DNA of 64,000 nt. Origin: Geothrix sp. 21YS21S-4. Lineage in GTDB: Bacteria; Acidobacteriota; Holophagae; Holophagales; Holophagaceae. Each line of letters starts with the position of its first letter. Positions within the stretch are counted from its first letter, which is position 1. Location of the stretch: contig NZ_CP132719.1 of NCBI RefSeq assembly GCF_030845995.1, forward strand, positions 1,674,001 to 1,738,000, read 5' to 3'. The translations under genes and the position numbers were made by a program. Under the pieces are notes generated by a model. That model saw only the letters and a list, made by a program, of their open reading frames with translations. It was not told the DNA's origin and ran no database searches. Below are positions 1 through 7,943 of the stretch, in pieces.

Positions 1-252
1 CACGACGCGTCGGGCGCCCTGCTCCGGGCCGTCCACGGCGGCTGGGCCGACCGGCATCCGTGGCCCCTCCGCCGCCGCATCGCCGACGCCCTGCTCTCCC
101 TCCACGCGGCGGACGAGAACCTGTGGCCGGAGCTGTCCGACCTGCTCCAGGCCACCCTCGCGAAGAAGCACGCGCCCGGCGAAGTCGCCCTGGAGGATCT
201 CGTGCACCTCCAGTCCTGCGCCCGCGCCCTGGCCCAGCTCGCCTCCGCCTGA
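1..252 (+). CDS. C-terminal fragment of an unrecognised protein
   Basis: An open frame enters from the left edge and stops with TGA at 250-252, giving 83 visible residues. The fragment is Leu/Ala-rich and looks helical (it contains WPLRRRIADALLSLHA and ends LAQLASA). No diagnostic motif is present and I do not recognise the family. Codon use matches the surrounding high-GC genes. It ends 47 bases before the next gene, which is on the same strand and could be co-transcribed with it. The missing N-terminal part would be needed to name it. Confidence 0.6.
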   Translation, partial: HDASGALLRAVHGGWADRHPWPLRRRIADALLSLHAADENLWPELSDLLQATLAKKHAPGEVALEDLVHLQSCARALAQLASA

Positions 253-299
253 CCTCGACAGGCGCGCCCTCCCAGGGCATCCTCCGGACGGAGGATTCC

Positions 300-1445
300 A
301 TGGAACGCTTGGACGGTCCCGAACTGGTGGCGCTGGTGCGGCGGGTGTTCCAGCCCCGGCCCGGCGAAGCGGCCCTGGCCATCCTCGTGGACCTGCCGGA
401 CGCCCAGGTTCGCGACGACGCCGCCTGGGCCGTGCGCCGCGCCATCGCCCAGGACTGGGCCGCGCAGTTGTCCGCCCACCGCGCCGAACTCGGTATGGAC
501 ACGCGCCTGGCCGTCTATCCCAACGTCCACACCAACAACGGAGAACTGCCCGAGCGGGCCTGGTTCCACGCCGGCGGCCCCCTGCCCTCAGCGGATGCGC
601 TGGATCCGGCAGCCTCGGTGAGTTTCGCCGACCTCTACGCCACCCATCCCATCCTCATCGCCCTCACCAAGTTCTCCGCCACCGCGCCCTTGAAGATGGC
701 CGCGAAGAAGCACCCCATCCGCGCCGCCACCATGCCCGGCTTCGGCGTCGACATGATCCCCGCCCTGCGCCTGGACTACACCGAAGTGAACCGGCGGGTG
801 GAGCTCCTGAAGGACCTGCTGGACCGAGCCGAGGGCGCCGATTTCCGGTTCGAGACCCCCGACGGCCCCTGCGCCCTGCACGTGGACCTCCGCCACCGCG
901 CGGGCCACGCCTCCGGCGGGCTGCTTCCCAACCCCGGCACCGCCGGAAACCTGCCCTCCGGCGAAGCCTACATCGTCCCCTACGAGGGCGAGCTCGCCGG
1001 CGATCCCAGCCGCACCGCGGGCATCATGCCCGTCCAGTTCGGCAGCGAAATCGTCCGCTACCGCATCGAAGGAAACAAGGCGGTGGCAGTGATCTCCGAA
1101 GGCCCCAAATCCCGAGAAGAAGCCACCCACCTCGCGGAGGAGCCCACCTACGGCAACCTCGCCGAACTGGGCCTCGGCGTCCTCGCCGCCTTCGGAATCA
1201 AACCCATCGGCGAGATCCTCCTGGACGAAAAATTGGGCCTACATCTCGCCTTCGGCCGCAGCGACCACTTCGGCGGCCAAGTCGGACCCAAGGACTTCAG
1301 CAGTCTAGAGGCCGTCATCCACATCGATCGCGTCTACGTGCCTGAGACTCAGCCGGATGTGAAGGTAGTGTCCGTAAACCTCCAGATGACGGACGGGAAC
1401 GACACGCTGCTCATGAGGGAGGGAAATTACGCAGTGGAATTCTGA
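300..1445 (+). CDS. M29-like metallo-aminopeptidase family protein
   Basis: The 381-residue product resembles the thermophilic-aminopeptidase (M29, AmpS/aminopeptidase T) family, cytosolic dinuclear-metal exopeptidases. The family's spaced metal-ligand motifs can be followed in order: a Glu in PSGEAYIVP, a Glu in AELGLG, a His in LGLHLAFGRSDHF and the H.D pair in HIDRVY. M29 enzymes are usually about 410 residues, so this one is slightly short. An upstream in-frame extension is open, but the ATG at 300 is chosen because GGAGG lies just before it and the residues upstream are low-complexity. No signal peptide is seen. Peptidase activity and metal content are inferred from the family. Confidence 0.75.
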   Translation: MERLDGPELVALVRRVFQPRPGEAALAILVDLPDAQVRDDAAWAVRRAIAQDWAAQLSAHRAELGMDTRLAVYPNVHTNNGELPERAWFHAGGPLPSADALDPAASVSFADLYATHPILIALTKFSATAPLKMAAKKHPIRAATMPGFGVDMIPALRLDYTEVNRRVELLKDLLDRAEGADFRFETPDGPCALHVDLRHRAGHASGGLLPNPGTAGNLPSGEAYIVPYEGELAGDPSRTAGIMPVQFGSEIVRYRIEGNKAVAVISEGPKSREEATHLAEEPTYGNLAELGLGVLAAFGIKPIGEILLDEKLGLHLAFGRSDHFGGQVGPKDFSSLEAVIHIDRVYVPETQPDVKVVSVNLQMTDGNDTLLMREGNYAVEF

Positions 1446-1590
1446 ACTTTTCTACATTCACCCCAATCACCTCCACAGCCTCATCGATCGAGGCCCTTGT
1501 AATTAAGGGCTCGTTCATCATGAAAGCCCCACCCTCTCTGGGCGGATATCAAGCCGGAGGTAATTTTTTTCAGTTTCTTTAAAAGCAATC

Positions 1591-4500
1591 CTACCGCTTG
1601 GGATACGTCGGAATCGCCGGGAAACTCGGCGTCGGGTTCTCCTTCAACTGCTTCAACAGGGTTTCGATTCCCGTTTCCAGCTGCCGATCCTGCCCCTTCA
1701 TCAGGCTGGCCGGATCGTTCTCCACGAGGAGGTCGGGGTCGGCGCCGTGGTTTTCCACCCACCACTGGCCTTCCTTGCCGTAGAAGCCGTTGTTGCTCTG
1801 CTCGACGCGGCCACCGTCCAGGGTGAACTGGGTGTTGATGATGCCAACGAGGCCGCCCCAGCTGGGGACGCCCACGATGGTGCCGAGGTTGCGGGCCTTG
1901 ACGTGCATGAGGAAGGCCTCGCCGTCGCTGCCGTTCTGCTCGTTGGTGAGGAAGACGTAGCGGCCATCGGAGGCGGTGCCGGGGTAGCGGAAGGGGCCCA
2001 TGCCACGCAGCACGTTGAAGCCCGCCTGCTTGCGCTCCAGCTTGTCGATCATGAAGTACTCGGTCCACCCGCCGCCGTTGCCGCGCACGTCGACCACGAT
2101 GCCTTTCTTGTAGCGGAACGCGCGCCAGTACTTGTCGAACTGGCCGATGTTCTGGTCGCCCATGGCGGTGATGTGCATGTAACCGAGCTGGCCGTGGGAG
2201 GCCTTGTCCACAGCGGCGACGTTGTCCGCCACCCAGCGCTCGTAGCGCAGGCTCGAATCGCTGACGACGGGCTCCACCTCCACCGTCCGCGCCCCTTCCA
2301 TCGTGGGCTTCGCGTTCACGGTGAGCGTCACCTTCTGGCCTTTGATCACCTGGAGGCGCGCGCTCACGGCTTCCGGCGCCTTCAGCGGCTTCCCGTCGAT
2401 GGCGAGGAGATACTCGCCTTCCTTCACTTTGGGACCACCGTCGGCGAGGGGCGCCTTGAGGTCCCGCGCCAAGGCTGTGGGACCGTACACCCGGGCGAAG
2501 CGGTAGACGCCGTTCTCGGCGCGGAAATCAGCCCCCAGAAGACCGGTGTACACCGGACTGGGCGCCGGCCGGGCGGGCCCGAAATCGCCGCCGGATACGT
2601 AGGTGTGGCTCACGTTCAGCTCCCCCACCATCTGGCTCAGCAGCCAGTTCAGTTCCTGGCGCGAATTCAGCTCGGGCAGCCACGCGCGGAATTTGGCGCC
2701 GATGGCCTCCCAGTCGTTGCCGTTCATGGTGGGGGACCAGAAGAAGTCCCGATACCACCGCCAGGTGTCCTCGAAAATCTGCTTCCACTCCGCCCGGGGA
2801 TCGGCGGTCAGGGTCATGCGTTCCAGGTCGAGCTTTTCCGGCAGCGCTTTGGACGCGAACACCGCCGCGGCTTCGCCCGCGTGGAAATCCGGCCCCTTGC
2901 GGAGAAGCAGCCGCTTCCCGTCGGCGTCGAAGGTCCAGTCGCTGACGGGCTCCGCCAGCACCGCTTCCGGGTTCTTCTTGGCGGAAACGTCGTAGAGGTG
3001 CACCTTCCACTTGGCGGCGCCCCGGGGCGCGTAGAACTCCTCCACCACGCTGTCGTCCCAGCCTTCGGTCTCGTCCCAACCGACCATCCCCCGGCCGGCT
3101 TTGAGGTGGAAGTAGTTCCCGGCCTTCACGGGCAGCGGCGCGATGCGGTCGGACAGGCCCGCCACGTCGATGCGGAAGGGCGCCGACGCCTTGTCATCGC
3201 CCGCCTTCAGCTTCACGGCCATGACCTGGACGGGCGTGGGCTGGATATGGTTGTCCTGGCTGGGGTCCAGCCGCGTCTGGAAATTGCTGTAGCTGAGGAA
3301 GTAGAGCGTGCTTCCGTCCAGGTCGAAGCGGGGATCGACGCAGTCGTAGAACCCATCCGTCAGGGCAACCTTCTGCTTGGTGGCGAGATTGAAGAGGACG
3401 ATGCGGCCGTTGCGGCTGGGCTCCACCAGGGAATAGGCCACCCACTGCGAATCCGGCGACCAGGCGTAGTCGCTCACCTCCCAGGTGAACTGGTCGTTCT
3501 TGAGGTCGTGGAACTCGTCCACCTTCGTCAGTTTCTTGGTGGCGAGGTCCAGGACGTGGATGGCGAAGCTCTTGTCGCCGAACAGGAGTTTCGTCCCGTC
3601 CGGGCTCCACTCCAGGTGGTAGAGCGCGGTCTTGAGGCCCGTGGGAATGCGCTCCGCGGAACCGCCCTCGGCGGGCTGAACGTAGAGGTCGTATTCCCCG
3701 CTGGCGTCGCTGAAGTAGGCCACGCGCTTGCCGTCGGGCGATAGGCGGGAGAAGCGCTCGCGGGTTCCCGGCGTCTGCGTGAGATTCTTCGCGGGCTTGG
3801 AGGCGTCCGTCGGCAGAAGGAAGACCTCGCCCCGGGCCTCGAAGACCGCGGTGCCGCCCACCAGGCTCATGGACTGGATCCAGTCCTTGGGATTGAGGGG
3901 GCGCGGCGCGGCCTTCCACCCGTCGCTGGCCGCGGTGACGGGCACGGGGCGCACCGATTTCGTGGCGAGATCCAGGGCCTGGAGCCGGCCCCCCTGGACG
4001 AAGACCACGGTCCGCCCGTCCGTGCTGGGCTGCTGGATGTCGAAGTCCTTCAAGTCCGTGAGCTGCTCCACGGCCCTGGTGGCGGGGTCCACGGCATAGA
4101 GGTTGGTGATGCCGCCGGCCCCGCGGTCGGACTCGAAGACCACCTTGTCCCCCGCCCAGATGGGGGCGCCGTTGCGGCCCACGTAGTCCGTGAGCTTCGT
4201 GAAGCCGCCGGTCTTCAGGTCCGCCAGCCACAGGTCCTGATGGCGGCCGCCCTTGTAGCGCTTCCAGTAGTACTCCACCACGCCCTTGGTGCTATAGGCC
4301 AGGCGCTGGCCGTCGGGCGCGAGGGTGCCCTGCACGCCCCGGGGCACGGCCAGGGCTTCGGGCTCGTGGCCGTCCAGATCCACGGTGAACAGCCGTTCGA
4401 CGGGACGGAAATCGTAGCCGCCGAGGGACTTGAACACGATCTTGCGGCTGTCCGGGCTCCAGCCCTGCACCGTGACCGAACCGGTCCAGGTAAGACGCTT

Positions 4501-4794
4501 CGGCGCGCCGCCCTCCGCGGGCATGACGTAGGCCTCGGTGGCGCCGCCGTACTGAGCGCTGAAAGCGATCCACTTGCCGTCGGGGCTGAAGCGGGCCGCG
4601 GTTTCCAGCCCGGGATGGGTGGTGAGGCGCCGAGCGGGACCGCCCTTGAGGGAGCCCAGCCAGAGGTCGTCCTCCCACGTGAACACCACGCGATCGCCGT
4701 TCACATCGGGCGAGCTGACGAAGCGTGGAGCGCGGTCCTGGGCCACCAGAGCGAAGGCCACGAACGCGAGGGCGGAGGCGCGGAAGGTCGACAT
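1591..4794 (-). CDS. Tricorn-type S41 protease, secreted
   Basis: A 1067-residue tricorn protease homologue, a family that cleaves oligopeptides downstream of the proteasome or other proteases. A signal peptide (MSTFRASALAFVAFALVAQ) suggests export. Residues about 20-650 are WD40-like propeller repeats (many SPDGK and AWSPDS motifs), followed by a tricorn C1-like domain, a PDZ domain around 760-850 and an S41 catalytic core. His730 in LNVSHTYV and Ser956 in NGSDGE sit where Thermoplasma tricorn has H746 and S965; DVRGNGGG is the substrate-binding strand. The start at 4794 has a GGAG upstream; an open in-frame extension of 32 residues further upstream lacks signal-peptide character. Confidence 0.93.
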   Translation of the reverse strand: MSTFRASALAFVAFALVAQDRAPRFVSSPDVNGDRVVFTWEDDLWLGSLKGGPARRLTTHPGLETAARFSPDGKWIAFSAQYGGATEAYVMPAEGGAPKRLTWTGSVTVQGWSPDSRKIVFKSLGGYDFRPVERLFTVDLDGHEPEALAVPRGVQGTLAPDGQRLAYSTKGVVEYYWKRYKGGRHQDLWLADLKTGGFTKLTDYVGRNGAPIWAGDKVVFESDRGAGGITNLYAVDPATRAVEQLTDLKDFDIQQPSTDGRTVVFVQGGRLQALDLATKSVRPVPVTAASDGWKAAPRPLNPKDWIQSMSLVGGTAVFEARGEVFLLPTDASKPAKNLTQTPGTRERFSRLSPDGKRVAYFSDASGEYDLYVQPAEGGSAERIPTGLKTALYHLEWSPDGTKLLFGDKSFAIHVLDLATKKLTKVDEFHDLKNDQFTWEVSDYAWSPDSQWVAYSLVEPSRNGRIVLFNLATKQKVALTDGFYDCVDPRFDLDGSTLYFLSYSNFQTRLDPSQDNHIQPTPVQVMAVKLKAGDDKASAPFRIDVAGLSDRIAPLPVKAGNYFHLKAGRGMVGWDETEGWDDSVVEEFYAPRGAAKWKVHLYDVSAKKNPEAVLAEPVSDWTFDADGKRLLLRKGPDFHAGEAAAVFASKALPEKLDLERMTLTADPRAEWKQIFEDTWRWYRDFFWSPTMNGNDWEAIGAKFRAWLPELNSRQELNWLLSQMVGELNVSHTYVSGGDFGPARPAPSPVYTGLLGADFRAENGVYRFARVYGPTALARDLKAPLADGGPKVKEGEYLLAIDGKPLKAPEAVSARLQVIKGQKVTLTVNAKPTMEGARTVEVEPVVSDSSLRYERWVADNVAAVDKASHGQLGYMHITAMGDQNIGQFDKYWRAFRYKKGIVVDVRGNGGGWTEYFMIDKLERKQAGFNVLRGMGPFRYPGTASDGRYVFLTNEQNGSDGEAFLMHVKARNLGTIVGVPSWGGLVGIINTQFTLDGGRVEQSNNGFYGKEGQWWVENHGADPDLLVENDPASLMKGQDRQLETGIETLLKQLKENPTPSFPAIPTYPKR

Positions 4795-4854
4795 CAAAGA
4801 CTCCGGAGAGGGTGCGTCATCATACCTCGTGTAACGAGGAACAAAAAGCCAAGC

Positions 4855-4932
4855 AACCGCGAAAGGCGCGAATGGACGCGAAAAAGGCAAATACAGGCTC
4901 TTCTTTCGCGAATTTTCGCGCCTTTCGCGGTT
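4855..4932. repeat. Intergenic palindrome, family B copy 1
   Basis: A perfect 18-bp inverted repeat (arms 4855-4872 and 4915-4932, core AACCGCGAAAGGCGCGAA) encloses 42 bases that themselves contain further CGCGAA/TTCGCG words. It fills the gap between the tricorn protease start and the RsmE stop. A closely related element is at 62735-62841. It could fold into a long hairpin in RNA and act as a processing or attenuation signal between these two same-strand genes. Confidence 0.85.
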
Positions 4933-4933
4933 C

Positions 4934-5641
4934 CTAGAAGAGCTTCCCGACGAGCGCCGCGAGGGCGGTTTCGGTGCGGAGGATGCGGGGGCCGAGGTCC
5001 AGGGGGCGCAGGCCCGCTTCCAGGAGGCTTTTGATCTCGGCGTCGATCCAGCCGCCTTCGGGGCCGATGGCCAGGGTGACGGGCCCGGTCAAGGGGCCGG
5101 GCACGGAGCCGCCTCCGCCGGGATGCGCCAGCAGGGCCGTTCCCCCGTCGAGGAGGCCGGGCAGCTCGTCCTCCACGAAGGGGCGGAACAGCCGCGCCAG
5201 GCGCAGCTCCGGCAGGGCGGTGTCTTTGGCCTGCTCCAGGCCCAGGATCAGCTGCTCGCACAGGTTCTCGGGCTTCATCCGGGGGCTGGCCCAGTAGGCC
5301 TTCTCCACCTTCCAGGCATTGAGCAGGACGATGCGGGCCGCGCCCAGGCTGGCGGCAGCGGCGACCACGCGGTTCAGCACCTTCGGGCGCGGCACGGCGA
5401 TCACCAGCGTCAACGGCAGCTTCGGGGGCGGCTCGCGGTCCAGCTCCAGCGCGAGTTCCAGGGCCTCGTCATTCAGGTGCACCACCCTGCCCTGGCCCAT
5501 CCTCCCGCCGAGGACTCCCACCGCCAAGTCATTCCCCGCCTTCGCGCGGTGGACGTCCCGCACGTGCCGCAGCCGGCGGCCCGCCAGGCGCGCGCGATCC
5601 GGAGCGATCAGATCCTCGGGCAGCAGCAGGACCAGGTTCAA
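4934..5641 (-). CDS. rsmE: 16S rRNA (uracil1498-N3)-methyltransferase
   Basis: A 235-residue RsmE-family SPOUT methyltransferase, which methylates U1498 of 16S rRNA in assembled 30S subunits using S-adenosylmethionine. The N-terminal PUA-like part contains GRRLRHVRDVHRAKAGNDL. The C-terminal SPOUT knot contains ERSQ-region equivalents and the SAM-binding loop LAIGPEGGW, followed by E(I) and LGPRILRTETA. The start is taken as the TTG at 5641 because it gives the canonical N-terminus (LNLVLLLPEDL) and overlaps the stop of the upstream gene as TTGA, implying translational coupling. A longer reading frame exists but lacks family similarity upstream. Confidence 0.93.
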   Translation of the reverse strand: MNLVLLLPEDLIAPDRARLAGRRLRHVRDVHRAKAGNDLAVGVLGGRMGQGRVVHLNDEALELALELDREPPPKLPLTLVIAVPRPKVLNRVVAAAASLGAARIVLLNAWKVEKAYWASPRMKPENLCEQLILGLEQAKDTALPELRLARLFRPFVEDELPGLLDGGTALLAHPGGGGSVPGPLTGPVTLAIGPEGGWIDAEIKSLLEAGLRPLDLGPRILRTETALAALVGKLF

Positions 5642-5994
5642 GGGCGCGGCTTCCGCTTGGACTTCACGCGGAAGGCCACCGCCACGGCCTTGGCCATCCA
5701 CGGGGCGAGCTGATCCGGATCCTCCAGCACCTCCGCCGGCAGCTCGTAGTACTGCATGGGCTTGGCGGGATCGCCGAAGGGCAGGAAGGGTCCCATGCCC
5801 GCCGCCTCGAAGTCCGGACGGTTGGTGTCGTCCACTTTGAAGTAGAGCGTGTCGCCGGCCGCCAGGGCGAAGGCCCGGCCCTCCACGAAAAAGGTCAGCC
5901 CGCCGAACATGGGCCGCGTGGTGACGGGGCGGACCTGGCCCAACTGCTCCAGGAGGTATGTGCGGAAGCTCACGGAAACGGCCATGGGGACCAT
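5638..5994 (-). CDS. TfoX/Sxy N-terminal-domain protein
   Basis: A 118-residue protein consisting of a single TfoX_N domain: MFGGLTFFVEGRAFAL, then LYFKVD and FLPFG. In gamma-proteobacteria TfoX/Sxy activates competence, but stand-alone N-terminal-domain proteins like this are widespread and of unknown function. Lys/Arg-rich C-terminus (VKSKRKPRP). The ATG at 5994 has AAGG at suitable spacing; a second ATG at 5985 lacks one. It is translationally coupled to rsmE (4-bp overlap) and divergent from ptb, only 53 bp away. Confidence 0.85.
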   Translation of the reverse strand: MVPMAVSVSFRTYLLEQLGQVRPVTTRPMFGGLTFFVEGRAFALAAGDTLYFKVDDTNRPDFEAAGMGPFLPFGDPAKPMQYYELPAEVLEDPDQLAPWMAKAVAVAFRVKSKRKPRP

Positions 5995-6047
5995 GCTACC
6001 TTCCCGAGGACCCGCCGGCGCGCCCGGCCTTTTTGACAGGAACCGCC

Positions 6048-6950
6048 ATGCGGATCGAGACCCTCGACGACCTGCTCCGCGCCGTGAAGGATCGCCCCCG
6101 CAAGCGCCTGGCGGTGGCCTGGGCCAACGACGCCCACACCCTGGAGGCGGTGAACGCGGCGGTGGAGGCGGGGCTGGTGGAGGCCATCCTGGTGGGCGAT
6201 CAGGCCGTCATGGAGAAGGTCTGCGCCGAACTCGGCCTTCCGACGGAGCGCTTCCGGATGGTCCATGTTCCCGTCGATACGGAAGCGGCGACCCGCGCCG
6301 TGGCGCTGATCCATTCGGGCGAGGCGGACTTGCTAATGAAGGGCCTCCTGAGCACGGACAAGTACATGAGGGCCATCCTGAACAAGGAACAGGGCCTGCT
6401 TCCGCCCGGCGCCATCCTCAGCCACGTGACGGTGATGGAGCACCCGGGCCACGCCAAGCTGCTCATCGCCGGGGACGTGGCGGTGATCCCGGAGCCCGAG
6501 CTCAAGGAGAAGGTCGCCATCCTGGGCTACCTCGTCCGGACCGCGAAGGCCCTGGGCATCGCCACGCCCAAGGTGGCCGTCCTGTCCGCCACGGAGCAGG
6601 TGCAGCCCAAGTTGCGCTCCAGCGCCGAAGCGGCCCTCATCTCGAAGATGGCGGAGCGCGGCCAGATCACCGGCGCGCTGGTGGACGGCCCCATGGCCCT
6701 GGACGGCGCCATCGACCCCGAGGCCGCCCGAATCAAGGGCATGGGCGGGCCCGTCGCCGGCGACGCGGATTGCCTCCTCTTCCCCAACCTGGATTCGGGC
6801 AACACCTTCTACAAGGCCGGCACCAAGCTCGGCGGCGCCGAGATCGCGGCCGTCGTCGCTGGCGCCAAGGTCCCCTGCGTCCTCAGCAGCCGCGGCGACA
6901 CCGCCAAGACCAAGCTCAGCTCCATCGCCCTGGCAGCCCTGCTGGCCTGA
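6048..6950 (+). CDS. ptb: Phosphate butyryltransferase
   Basis: A 300-residue stand-alone phosphate acyltransferase of the Ptb type, converting butyryl-CoA (or a related short or branched acyl-CoA) and phosphate to acyl phosphate and CoA. Family landmarks are visible: LLMKGLLSTDKYMRAILNKE, SHVTVMEHPGH, VDGPMALDGAI and LLFPNLDSGNTFYK. Length is typical of Ptb. The ATG at 6048 follows an AGG; the frame is open upstream but without similarity. A nitroreductase starts 10 bp downstream on the same strand, so the two are probably co-transcribed. A second PTA/PTB domain, fused to butyrate kinase, lies at 7941-10154 on the opposite strand. Confidence 0.9.
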   Translation: MRIETLDDLLRAVKDRPRKRLAVAWANDAHTLEAVNAAVEAGLVEAILVGDQAVMEKVCAELGLPTERFRMVHVPVDTEAATRAVALIHSGEADLLMKGLLSTDKYMRAILNKEQGLLPPGAILSHVTVMEHPGHAKLLIAGDVAVIPEPELKEKVAILGYLVRTAKALGIATPKVAVLSATEQVQPKLRSSAEAALISKMAERGQITGALVDGPMALDGAIDPEAARIKGMGGPVAGDADCLLFPNLDSGNTFYKAGTKLGGAEIAAVVAGAKVPCVLSSRGDTAKTKLSSIALAALLA

Positions 6951-6959
6951 GGAGGCCCC

Positions 6960-7655
6960 ATGAAGCCCCTCGACGCTGCCGCCGTGGACGCCGCCATCAC
7001 GGGCCGAAGGTCGATCCGCGCCTTCCTGCCCACGCCGGTTCCCAAAGCTGTGGTGGAAGAGATCCTGGAAGTCGCCTCGCGGGCGCCCTCCGGCACGAAC
7101 ATCCAGCCCTGGCAGGTCCACGTCCTGATGGGAGCCACTCGACAGCGGTTGTCCGATCGGATCCTCGCGATCTACGCCGATCCCGCCCAGCTCGCGCAGC
7201 ACGAGCGGGAGTACGACTACTACCCCAAGGAATGGACCTCCCCCTACCTCGACCGCCGCCGGAAGGTGGGCTGGGACCTGTACGGCCTCCTCGGCATCGA
7301 GAAGACGGACAAGGCCCGGATGCACGACCAGCACGGGCGAAACTACCGCTTCTTCGACGCGCCGGTGGGCCTGATCTTCACCATCGACCGGAGCCTCGCC
7401 CTGGGAAGCTGGCTCGATTACGGCATGTTCCTCCAGAACATCATGGTGGCGGCCCGCGCCCGAGGCCTCGACACCTGCCCCCAGGCGGCCTTCACCCAGT
7501 TCCACCGCGTCATCGCCGAGGAACTGGCCCTGGCGCCGAACCAGATGGTGGTCTGCGGTATGGCCCTGGGCCACGCCGACTCCGACGCCGTCGAGAACAC
7601 CCTTGTCACCGAACGCGCGCCCATCTCGGAATTCGCGCGGTTTCATGGAGAATGA
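6960..7655 (+). CDS. Nitroreductase-family FMN oxidoreductase
   Basis: A 231-residue nitroreductase-fold protein using FMN and NAD(P)H. The FMN-binding Arg cluster (GRRSIRAF) and SRAPSGTNIQPWQVHV are at the N-terminus; the central dimer segment LDYGMFLQNIMVAARARGLDTCPQAAF and the C-terminal VVCGMALGHAD are typical. The substrate cannot be told from sequence; family members reduce nitroaromatics, quinones or flavins. A strong GGAGG precedes the ATG at 6960, and it is probably in an operon with ptb. Confidence 0.9.
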   Translation: MKPLDAAAVDAAITGRRSIRAFLPTPVPKAVVEEILEVASRAPSGTNIQPWQVHVLMGATRQRLSDRILAIYADPAQLAQHEREYDYYPKEWTSPYLDRRRKVGWDLYGLLGIEKTDKARMHDQHGRNYRFFDAPVGLIFTIDRSLALGSWLDYGMFLQNIMVAARARGLDTCPQAAFTQFHRVIAEELALAPNQMVVCGMALGHADSDAVENTLVTERAPISEFARFHGE

Positions 7656-7660
7656 AGACT

Positions 7661-7781
7661 GAAAAGCTGTAACCGCAGATGGCACAGATGACGCAGAAGC
7701 GGCTCCGGGTCTGGAGATTCACACGGGTTCCAGATCGGTACCCATCTGCGCTATCTGCGTAATCTGCGGTTTCAACTTTTC
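7661..7781. repeat. Intergenic palindrome, family A copy 1
   Basis: Arms 7661-7680 (ending AACCGCAGAT) and 7762-7781 (beginning ATCTGCGGTT) pair at 18 of 20 positions. The interior carries extra CAGATG/CATCTGCG words. It lies just downstream of the nitroreductase gene in a 285-bp convergent gap, and a related element is at 15884-15955. It may serve as a transcript end or mRNA-stabilising hairpin. Confidence 0.8.
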
Positions 7782-7849
7782 TTCTTCCGCCTGGTCCGCG
7801 TGAGCGAGTTCGCGGGGTTTTACGGGGATTGAAGGTGAGAAGAGGATTT

Positions 7850-7943
7850 TAAAAGCGGAGGGGAGCAGAGGAAAAACGGAGGAAAGCAGAGAAAGATCTT
7901 TTTCCGCGCTCCTCCGCTTTACCTCAGTTCTCCTCCGCTTTTA
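7850..7943. repeat. Intergenic palindrome, family D copy 1
   Basis: A purine-rich left half (GCGGAGG, GGAGGAAAGC) is followed by a pyrimidine-rich complement (CCTCCGCTTT, TCCTCCGCTTTT). The outer arms TAAAAGCGGAGG at 7850-7861 and CCTCCGCTTTTA at 7932-7943 are perfectly complementary. The right arm includes the stop codon (7941-7943) of the PTA-butyrate kinase gene. Related elements are at 16983-17079 and 57437-57550. Confidence 0.75.

Noticed and set aside
5958-6047. N-terminal extension of Ptb
   Set aside because: The extension overlaps the divergent TfoX-like start region and has no similarity to the Ptb family.
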